Below are positions 1-5,409 of a DNA stretch of 5,797 nt, one piece after another (position 1 is the first letter of the stretch; each line of letters opens with the position of its first letter). A model generated the notes under the pieces. The model saw only the letters and a list, made by a program, of their open reading frames with translations, did not search any database and was not told the origin of the DNA. The stretch comes from an uncultured beta proteobacterium (GTDB lineage Bacteria; Pseudomonadota; Gammaproteobacteria; Burkholderiales; Burkholderiaceae), in the NCBI GenBank assembly GCA_903930665.1, contig CAIYZI010000061.1, positions 1 through 5,797 of the forward strand, read 5' to 3'. Position numbers and translations under genes: made by a program.

Positions 1-783
1 CTGAAATGGGCAGCGGTTGAATCAACCCAAAACCCCTCTGATCGCAATAAAAAATTATGGTCTTATTCTGGCTCTATCAGCAGTAAATCCCTCCAATCAC
101 CAGCCCACTGTGCCGAGTTGGCTGATTACATTGCAAAAACAATGCCTAAACCAGCCGCTATCGGTTTTTGTTGTGTTGCAGGCGCCGCTGCAATCAACAA
201 GCTCAAGACACTCTTTCCTCAGTGGGAGGATGTTTCATGGAAACAATTTAGCGGAAATAGTCAATACAAGGGAATGCGGACTCTATATGAAGACCCCGCC
301 AAACTTGGGGCTGATCGCTGGGCAGCCGTAATTGGCGCCCGCGCCCTATCCAATACAAATACCCTGATCATCAATGCTGGTACCGCCACCACAATCGATT
401 TACTAGGTGGTAATGGGGTTCACTACGGCGGCTGGATACTTCCAGGCCTCAGCTTGATGCTAGATAGCCTTCAAAGCAATACAGCGCAACTCCCTCTAGC
501 TATGAAGGTTAATGATTCAACGCCATCTCTTGCTTTTGGCCTTAATACCAATAACGCCATAGCAGAAGGGTGTGAAGCAGCCCAAGTTGGCGCAATCTTA
601 CGAGCACTACAACTTGCTAAAGAAATGCATCACCCCATTGGGAGTATTTGCCTAGATGGCGGTAACAGTAAAGTTTTGGAGGTTGAACTCAAAAAACTGA
701 CCGAACTGCTCCTGCCGCCAGTTCAAACCACGGAGAATCTAGTTCTTCGTGGGATTTGGGCTTGGCTTCTACAAAACCCTTAA
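1..783 (+). CDS. coaX: Type III pantothenate kinase (CoaX), 5'-truncated by the window edge
   Basis: The product phosphorylates pantothenate with ATP, the first committed step of coenzyme A synthesis, in the cytoplasm. The reading frame is open from base 1 and gives 260 residues starting LKWA, which in this family directly follows the N-terminal phosphate-binding DxGN(T/S)R motif. Roughly a dozen residues are therefore missing to the left; the TTG at 118 and later ATGs are internal codons, not starts. Visible motifs (numbered from base 1) are LGADRW at 102-107, with the likely catalytic base Asp105; the second phosphate-binding stretch NAGTATTID at 125-133; GGWILPG at 143-149; and TAQLP at 161-165. 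This is the ASKHA-fold CoaX/Baf type, unrelated to CoaA. The first motif residue at 125 is Asn where many homologues have Asp. Total length would fit the usual 250-280 residues. It converges on rfaE2 and shares its stop region. Family assignment is confident. Confidence 0.93.
   Translation: MKWAAVESTQNPSDRNKKLWSYSGSISSKSLQSPAHCAELADYIAKTMPKPAAIGFCCVAGAAAINKLKTLFPQWEDVSWKQFSGNSQYKGMRTLYEDPAKLGADRWAAVIGARALSNTNTLIINAGTATTIDLLGGNGVHYGGWILPGLSLMLDSLQSNTAQLPLAMKVNDSTPSLAFGLNTNNAIAEGCEAAQVGAILRALQLAKEMHHPIGSICLDGGNSKVLEVELKKLTELLLPPVQTTENLVLRGIWAWLLQNP
780..783. other. Shared convergent stop: TTAA holds both stop codons
   Basis: The palindrome TTAA contains the coaX stop (TAA at 781-783, + strand) and the rfaE2 stop (TAA read from 782 to 780, - strand). 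The genes overlap by four bases, so there is no intergenic space for a terminator. I see no strong GC hairpin with a T-tract close on either side, so each transcript probably runs antisense into its neighbour or ends inside it. Confidence 0.9.
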
Positions 784-1268
784 GAACGAATACGTCCGAG
801 CAAGGTAGTTGTAGAGCGTTCATAAATAAAGGGGATGGCAACTGCCTTTCCACCCCAAGTTTTTACAAGTCGACTTTCCTCTAAAGAGTCAATCTCGTAA
901 TCTCCGCCCTTAACGTAGATATCCGGGCGAATTTTCGCGATCAGATTCACGGGCGTTTGCTCGGTGAACTCAACAACGAGATCAACGCTGGCCAAGGCGG
1001 CCAATAGGGCTTGGCGATCACATTCAGAATTAATCGGTCTATCGTCTCCCTTTCCCAGCATCTTCACAGAAGCATCAGAGTTGACCCCAACAACCAAACT
1101 TGCCCCTAGCTCACGCGCTTGAGCAAGATAACTAGCATGCCCACGATGCAGAATATCGAAAACACCATTTGTAAATACGAGAGGTCGCGGAAGCTTAGCA
1201 ATACGGACCTGCAAATCATCAAGATGGCAAACTTTAGACTCAAAAGATGGCGGGGATAATGTGTTCAT
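780..1268 (-). CDS. rfaE2: D-glycero-beta-D-manno-heptose 1-phosphate adenylyltransferase (stand-alone HldE C-domain type)
   Basis: The product transfers AMP from ATP to heptose 1-phosphate, giving ADP-heptose for the inner core of lipopolysaccharide, in the cytoplasm. The 162-residue protein is a complete stand-alone nucleotidyltransferase domain. It has TNGVFD at 33-38, the signature HxGH as HRGH at 41-44, VNSDASVKMLGK at 62-73, RPIN at 77-80, KGGDY at 120-124, and a C-terminal STT motif at 152-154 matching the family's ending. In E. coli this activity is fused to a ribokinase-like heptose kinase (HldE); in many betaproteobacteria kinase and adenylyltransferase are separate genes, as here. 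The ATG at 1268-1266 is the first possible start, because an in-frame TGA lies at 1274-1272. The only purine-rich stretch upstream (TTGAG) is very close to the ATG, so the ribosome binding site is weak. Glycerol-3-phosphate cytidylyltransferase is a related alternative, but the motif set favours RfaE2. Confidence 0.93.
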   Translation of the reverse strand: MNTLSPPSFESKVCHLDDLQVRIAKLPRPLVFTNGVFDILHRGHASYLAQARELGASLVVGVNSDASVKMLGKGDDRPINSECDRQALLAALASVDLVVEFTEQTPVNLIAKIRPDIYVKGGDYEIDSLEESRLVKTWGGKAVAIPFIYERSTTTLLGRIRS

Positions 1269-1364
1269 TACTCAATATTAATGGCATTGAAGTGCGCCCA
1301 ACGATAATCCCCAGAATGTCTTAGACTGGAGCACACCCCAAGACCAACAACAAGGCATTACATC
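1269..1364. promoter_or_regulatory. Divergent intergenic region, presumed promoters for rfaE2 and the gpx operon
   Basis: These 96 bases lie between two outward-facing genes, so they must hold or adjoin the promoters for both unless rfaE2 is read from further upstream. I cannot point to a convincing pair of -35/-10 boxes. The sequence GATAAT (1303-1308, +) resembles a -10 box but has no good -35 partner at 16-18 bases. A short inverted repeat, TCAAT (1272-1276) with ATTGA (1286-1290), flanks an AT-rich centre just upstream of rfaE2. No clear ECF/ChrR-type promoter (TGATCC at -35) is seen: TAATCC at 1305-1310 is one base off but lacks a spaced -10. The location is secure; the site assignments are not. 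Confidence 0.45.
1352..1355 (+). promoter_or_regulatory. Ribosome binding site of the glutathione peroxidase gene
   Basis: AAGG lies nine bases before the ATG at 1365 and is a modest Shine-Dalgarno match. It supports that ATG, which also gives a well-formed signal peptide. Confidence 0.55.
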
Positions 1365-1433
1365 ATGCGCTTTTTCGTACTATGGATTTTTACCTTTATG
1401 CTTTTACCATTCGCAATGAGCCAGGCAAACGCT
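1365..1433 (+). other. Predicted Sec signal peptide of the glutathione peroxidase
   Basis: Residues 1-23 show a short basic start (Arg2), a hydrophobic core FFVLWIFTFMLLPFAM, and small residues at -3 and -1 (Ala21, Ala23). Cleavage would leave a mature protein starting APTSC. The nearby Cys28 is not in a lipobox, so a lipoprotein is unlikely. Retention as an uncleaved membrane anchor is a less likely alternative. Confidence 0.8.
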
Positions 1434-1931
1434 GCTCCCACATCCTGCAGCCCCCTGCTTTCGCATACTTTCCCTCGCCTGCAGGATGAGCAGCCCCAAA
1501 ACTTATGCCAGTACCAAGGACAAGTCATCTTGGTGGTTAATACAGCTAGCTACTGTGGCTTTACCAGTCAGTATGAAGGTCTAGAGAAGCTTTATGCCAA
1601 ATACAAAAATCGAGGTTTTGTAGTTCTCGGCTTTCCTTCTAATGATTTTGGACAACAAGAGCCTGGCAACAATAAAGAAATCGCTGACTTTTGTAAAAAT
1701 ACCTATGATGTTAAGTTCCCAATGTTCGCAAAAAGCGTTGTGAGCGGAGCCAATGCAAACCCTTTATTCAAGATGCTCATTGCCAAAACGGGCACAACGC
1801 CAAAGTGGAATTTCTATAAATATTTGATTGACCGAAATGGTAATGTCGTAGATTCATTTGGCAGCATCACCAAGCCCACTAGTGAAAGCGTGACGGGCGC
1901 GATTGAAAAATTATTAGAAGAGAGAAATTAG
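1365..1931 (+). CDS. Secreted glutathione peroxidase family protein (Cys-type, probably thioredoxin-dependent)
   Basis: The product should reduce hydrogen peroxide and organic or lipid hydroperoxides to water and alcohols. The 188-residue protein begins with a signal peptide: Arg2, a hydrophobic run over about residues 3-18, and an A-N-A site predicting cleavage after Ala23, so the enzyme probably acts in the periplasm. The catalytic set is Cys64 in NTASYCGFTS (cysteine in place of selenocysteine), Gln98 in FGQQEPG, and Trp148/Asn149 in KWNF. Cys110 in DFCKNTYDVKFP lies 46 residues after Cys64, the same spacing as peroxidatic and resolving cysteines in yeast Gpx3. This points to a two-Cys mechanism using thioredoxin-like partners rather than glutathione. 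Two more cysteines (28 and 48) sit in the mature N-terminal part. The TAG stop overlaps the next gene's GTG by one base, so it appears to be the first gene of the lipid-modification operon. Electron donor and exact substrate are inferred. Confidence 0.92.
   Translation: MRFFVLWIFTFMLLPFAMSQANAAPTSCSPLLSHTFPRLQDEQPQNLCQYQGQVILVVNTASYCGFTSQYEGLEKLYAKYKNRGFVVLGFPSNDFGQQEPGNNKEIADFCKNTYDVKFPMFAKSVVSGANANPLFKMLIAKTGTTPKWNFYKYLIDRNGNVVDSFGSITKPTSESVTGAIEKLLEERN
1916..1924 (+). promoter_or_regulatory. Ribosome binding site supporting the GTG start at 1931
   Basis: The purine-rich stretch AGAAGAGAG, inside the last codons of the peroxidase gene, ends six bases before GTG. Together with the dinucleotide-binding motif beginning within five residues of that codon, it fixes this as the start despite the non-ATG codon. 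Confidence 0.6.
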
Positions 1932-3319
1932 TGGGAAAGAAAAAGATTGCAATCATTGGGGCTGGAATTTCTGGTCTTGGATGTGCTTATGCACTCAGAC
2001 AAGATCCGAGTATTGAAATTACCGTTTATGAAAGCGGGGATCATATTGGCGGCCATAGCAATACCGTAGATTTCTCTTTAGAAACTCCCGATGGAAAAAT
2101 TACTCATGGGGTAGATACTGGATTTTTAGTATTCAATCGCAAAACCTACCCTCGCCTCGTACGCCTTTTTGAGGAAATTCATGCCCCTGTTGTTGATTCT
2201 GAAATGTCCTTCTCGGTATCTATAGAAGCAACTAAAAAATCCGGAAAACAAAAGAAAATTGAATGGGCAGGGAATAATCTAAATTCGTTTTTTGGTCAAA
2301 GATCCAATCTGTTATCACTCTCCTTCTGGAGGATGGCTTATGACATCTTGCGTTTTAATAAACTAGCAACTGAGCTTGCACATCAAAAGATTGGCGCAGA
2401 TCAAGAATTTTTAGAGCCTGATGAATGTATTGCTGATTTTTTAAATCGCCATCGCTTTAGTAAAAGCTTCAAGGAGAATTACTTTCTTCCTATGATTGGC
2501 GCAATTTGGTCATGCTCGGTAGAGCAAATGCTGGAATTCCCAATCCATACGATGGTGCGCTTCTGTCACAACCATGGTTTACTGCAAATCCAAAATCGAC
2601 CGCAATGGCTAACCGTCGCAGGCGGCTCACGCGAATATGTCAAACGCCTTGTAAATATTCTTGAACAGCATCAAGTCACAATCACTCGTGATGCTGTGGT
2701 GCGCGTTAATGCCAGCACAGATGATCAACCCCAAGTTGAAGTCATTGGTTCAAATGGTTCAGCATGGTTCGATGAAGTAGTAATGGCATGTCATAGCGAT
2801 CAGTCATTAGATTTAGTACATGGCATCCATCAAAATGCCAGAAATATATTAGCCGCAATTCCATACCAAAAGAATCGTGCCCTTCTTCATACGGACAGGA
2901 ACTTCTTGCCTGAAGCTGAGCATTGTTGGGCAGCCTGGAATTACACTGCTAAATCTGGTGTATCCCCAACATCAAAACAACATGTCAGCGTCAATTATTT
3001 TATTAATCGTTTGCAACCTTTACCAGAAGCACTGGCGAAGACACCAATCATTGTGAGCCTGAATCCCCTTACTGAGCCTGACCATAAACTGGTTCATGCA
3101 GAGATTCATTATGCTCACCCCGTCTTTGATATGTGTGCTATTCAGGCTCAAAAAGAATTGCCACTCATTCAGGGTAATCATTCAATTTGGTATTGCGGAG
3201 CATGGACGGGCTTTGGCTTTCATGAGGATGGCCTGCGCTCGGGAGAGTTAGTCGCAAAAGATTTACTCGAGAGTATTCACTCTCCAGCAGCATCCAACTC
3301 TATGCAAGACGTTCGATAA
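1931..3319 (+). CDS. FAD-dependent amine-oxidase-like oxidoreductase (COG2907 type)
   Basis: The 462-residue flavoprotein starts at GTG 1931. An N-terminal Rossmann FAD-binding fold is clear: GAGISG at 10-15, acidic Glu34 at the end of the second strand (VYES), then IGGH at 39-42, the position of the RxGGR-like motif in amine oxidases and phytoene desaturases. The stretch VDTGFLVFNRKTYPRL (61-76) and the C-terminal GAWTGFGFHEDGLRSG (423-438), which closes the FAD site, are characteristic of the group. No transmembrane segment is evident. The natural substrate is not known from sequence; relatives include carotenoid desaturases and monoamine oxidases. It overlaps the peroxidase stop by one base and abuts the DUF1365 gene, and in many bacteria this type neighbours DUF1365 and a CFA-family methyltransferase. 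I infer desaturation or oxidation of a (methylated) acyl chain. Fold and cofactor are confident; the reaction is not. Confidence 0.88.
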   Translation: MGKKKIAIIGAGISGLGCAYALRQDPSIEITVYESGDHIGGHSNTVDFSLETPDGKITHGVDTGFLVFNRKTYPRLVRLFEEIHAPVVDSEMSFSVSIEATKKSGKQKKIEWAGNNLNSFFGQRSNLLSLSFWRMAYDILRFNKLATELAHQKIGADQEFLEPDECIADFLNRHRFSKSFKENYFLPMIGAIWSCSVEQMLEFPIHTMVRFCHNHGLLQIQNRPQWLTVAGGSREYVKRLVNILEQHQVTITRDAVVRVNASTDDQPQVEVIGSNGSAWFDEVVMACHSDQSLDLVHGIHQNARNILAAIPYQKNRALLHTDRNFLPEAEHCWAAWNYTAKSGVSPTSKQHVSVNYFINRLQPLPEALAKTPIIVSLNPLTEPDHKLVHAEIHYAHPVFDMCAIQAQKELPLIQGNHSIWYCGAWTGFGFHEDGLRSGELVAKDLLESIHSPAASNSMQDVR

Positions 3320-4105
3320 ATGCATCAAGTAGCTATTAATTTCGGCCTTGTTAAGCACCAACGTTGGCGCCCTGCTAAGAATGCATTTGGATACGGGGTC
3401 TTCACCGTCTCCATTCCAATGCGCACTAGAAACATGCAAGCTAATTTACTCAGTAAACATGGATTGGGTGATAACAAAAATAAGTTATTCGCTTTTTTTG
3501 ATAAAGATCATGGGAGGGGCTCTAACGACTGCCTTCCATGGATAGAAGAAATCTTACGAGAAAACCAAATTCTTATTCCCGATGGAGAAATTTGGCTGCA
3601 AACTTTTCCAAGGGTGCTGGGATATGTCTTTAACCCAGTAAGCTTTTGGGTTTGCACAAGAAAAGATGGCCAAGTCCAAGCTGTTTTAGCTGAAGTGAAC
3701 AATACCTTTGGGGAGCGTCACTGTTATTTACTCCACAAAGATTCCGGCGAAGTATTGCACTCTGGCGAAACTCTAGTGAGTAATAAAGTATTTCACGTCT
3801 CCCCTTTTTGTGAGATACGGGGCGAATACCATTTTCGGTTTTTATTTCCCCAAGAAAGCCATTCAAAAACCCACCTGGTTTCTCGAATTGAACTCCATGA
3901 AGATGGATTGCCCATCATCACCACGAGTATTAGTGGAATCAGTCAACCCTTAACACGCTCGTCCTTATATCTGGCTTTCTTACGCTACCCCCTAATGAGC
4001 GTAGGAGTCATGTTTAGAATCCATTGGCAGGCATTGAAATTGTGGCTAAAAGGTGTACCCTTTCACTCAAAGCCCACACCCCCTAAATTTGAAGTCAGCA
4101 AATGA
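3320..4105 (+). CDS. DUF1365 family protein
   Basis: The 261-residue protein belongs to a conserved family of unknown biochemical function (DUF1365, COG3496). Family landmarks are the N-terminal HQRWRP (13-18) followed by FGYGVF (23-28), GYVFNPVSFW (101-110), EVNNTFGERH (125-134), KVFHVSPF (156-163), and a C-terminal amphipathic region (about 216-251) ending LWLKGVPFHSKP. The invariant His, Asn, Glu and Arg positions suggest a catalytic or metal-binding site, but I see no known cofactor motif and no signal peptide; the C-terminal part could sit on the membrane surface. The ATG follows the upstream TAA directly (TAAATG) with no good Shine-Dalgarno, so translation is probably coupled to the flavoprotein gene. 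It overlaps the methyltransferase gene by ATGA. Its constant association with those two genes argues for a shared role in acyl-chain modification, but no reaction can be assigned. Confidence 0.9.
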   Translation: MHQVAINFGLVKHQRWRPAKNAFGYGVFTVSIPMRTRNMQANLLSKHGLGDNKNKLFAFFDKDHGRGSNDCLPWIEEILRENQILIPDGEIWLQTFPRVLGYVFNPVSFWVCTRKDGQVQAVLAEVNNTFGERHCYLLHKDSGEVLHSGETLVSNKVFHVSPFCEIRGEYHFRFLFPQESHSKTHLVSRIELHEDGLPIITTSISGISQPLTRSSLYLAFLRYPLMSVGVMFRIHWQALKLWLKGVPFHSKPTPPKFEVSK

Positions 4106-5409
4106 ATCGTCCCGGTCAATCTTTACTTTCCCGTCTGATTTTCTCAAGACCCCAAAGACAGGGCTCAGAAATCAATCAAGCCCATAACCCACATCGCCTA
4201 AGCACAGAAACGTTATTACGTTTGCTATCAAAGCTGCAAACTGGCTACTTGAAGCTTACATTACCAAATGGTGAAGTCAAAAAATTTGGCGATATTGATA
4301 GCAAATCTAGTGCCGAAATTCAAATATTGGATTGGTCAGTATTTAAGCAGGTGCTTTCTCATGGCGATATTGGTTTTGCAGAAAGTTATATTCGAGGACA
4401 GTGGAATACTTCGGATCTGAAGGCCGTCTTGGAGATTGCCATCCAAAATCGATCCATCTTAGAGAGGGTAATTTATGGGAGCAAGCTTGGCTCATTGATG
4501 TACCGCCTTAAGCACTGGCTTAGAGATAATTCCAAAGCGGGAAGCCGAAAAAATATACATGCTCATTACGACCTAGGTAATGCTTTTTACGCTTTATGGC
4601 TAGACCCTACGATGAGCTACTCAAGCGCCTGGTTTTCACAAGGAGATAAACAAACCCTAGCTGATGCCCAAAGGGCCAAGATTCTCCGTATTCTTGAGCA
4701 ATTAAATTTAAACCCTGGCGATAACATTTTAGAAATTGGATGCGGCTGGGGTGGCGTCATGGAAGAAGCCCTGCGTAATGATCACAAGATCACCGGCCTG
4801 ACACTTTCGACCGAGCAAAAAGCTTTTGCAGAAGCTCGACTACAAGAGTATCAAACAACAAAAGAAGGTTTACCAGCCTTTGAGGTCCGCCTACAAGACT
4901 ATCGAGATTGCCAAGAACAATATGATGGCATCGCTTCTGTAGAAATGTTTGAAGCGGTTGGTGAAAAGCATTGGCCAGAATATTTTCAAACCATCTCGAC
5001 GAGACTTAAGATTGGCGGCAAGGCCTGCATTCAAACCATTGTGATTGCCGAAGATTTATTTGATCGCTATCGTAATAGTACTGACTTTATTCAACAGTAT
5101 GTTTTTCCAGGCGGTATGCTGCCATCCATTTCCAGTTTTAAGGCCGGTGCAGAACGTGCAGGGCTAAAGATAGATTCACACTTTGCATTTGGTATTGACT
5201 ATGCCAAAACACTTTGCATTTGGCGAGATGCCTTTAATAACAAAATTGCAGATGTAAAAAATCTTGGATTTGATGAAGCCTTTATTCGCCTTTGGAATTT
5301 CTATCTTTTATATTGCGCAGTAGGATTTTCTGAACGCAATATTGACGTGGTGCAATTTACCCTGAGCCATAAAGCCAATTCACGTAGCATGAAAGGTCTT
5401 GGCGCATGA
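4102..5409 (+). CDS. cfa: CFA synthase family SAM-dependent phospholipid methyltransferase with altered bicarbonate-site residues
   Basis: The 435-residue protein is in the cyclopropane-fatty-acyl-phospholipid synthase family (COG2230), which adds a SAM-derived methyl carbon to double bonds of acyl chains in membrane phospholipids. An N-terminal lipid-binding domain (about 35-140; DIGFAESYIRGQW at 89-101) precedes the methyltransferase domain: HYDLGNAFYALWLD (155-168), SAM-binding LEIGCGWGG (210-218), SVEMFEAVG (279-287), DFIQQYVFPGGMLPS (328-342), and DYAKTLCIW (366-374). Compared with E. coli Cfa from memory, Glu284 and Tyr367 match Glu239 and Tyr317, but Cys139 is Ser175 (MSYSSAWF) and His266 is Gln311 (IQTIVI). 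Length exceeds E. coli Cfa (382), mainly at the N-terminus. Start and stop overlap both neighbours by ATGA. The product may be a methyl-branched rather than cyclopropane chain, which is inference. Confidence 0.88.
   Translation: MNRPGQSLLSRLIFSRPQRQGSEINQAHNPHRLSTETLLRLLSKLQTGYLKLTLPNGEVKKFGDIDSKSSAEIQILDWSVFKQVLSHGDIGFAESYIRGQWNTSDLKAVLEIAIQNRSILERVIYGSKLGSLMYRLKHWLRDNSKAGSRKNIHAHYDLGNAFYALWLDPTMSYSSAWFSQGDKQTLADAQRAKILRILEQLNLNPGDNILEIGCGWGGVMEEALRNDHKITGLTLSTEQKAFAEARLQEYQTTKEGLPAFEVRLQDYRDCQEQYDGIASVEMFEAVGEKHWPEYFQTISTRLKIGGKACIQTIVIAEDLFDRYRNSTDFIQQYVFPGGMLPSISSFKAGAERAGLKIDSHFAFGIDYAKTLCIWRDAFNNKIADVKNLGFDEAFIRLWNFYLLYCAVGFSERNIDVVQFTLSHKANSRSMKGLGA
5391..5396 (+). promoter_or_regulatory. 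Ribosome binding site of the SDR gene
   Basis: GAAAGG lies nine bases before the ATG at 5406, inside the end of the methyltransferase gene. It supports that start, which is also translationally coupled by the ATGA overlap. Confidence 0.55.

Noticed and set aside
17..331. A 104-residue reading frame on the + strand
   Set aside because: It lies in another frame of coaX, whose motifs (DRW, GTATTID) are unmistakable. It has no recognisable features.
118..783. A coaX gene starting at the TTG at 118
   Set aside because: The frame is open back to base 1 and encodes LKWA and following residues expected of the CoaX N-terminal domain. The start is off the left edge.
1305..1333. An ECF/ChrR-type promoter (TGATCC-like) upstream of the peroxidase
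   Set aside because: TAATCC at 1305-1310 is one base off the -35 consensus, but no TA-rich -10 box occurs at 16-18 bases downstream.
3348..3545. A 65-residue + strand frame inside DUF1365
   Set aside because: Out-of-frame shadow of the N-terminal DUF1365 coding sequence.
3508..3866. Two overlapping minus-strand reading frames (3508-3702 and 3630-3866)
   Set aside because: They lie antisense inside the conserved DUF1365 core, have no ribosome binding site that stands out, and show no protein-like motif.
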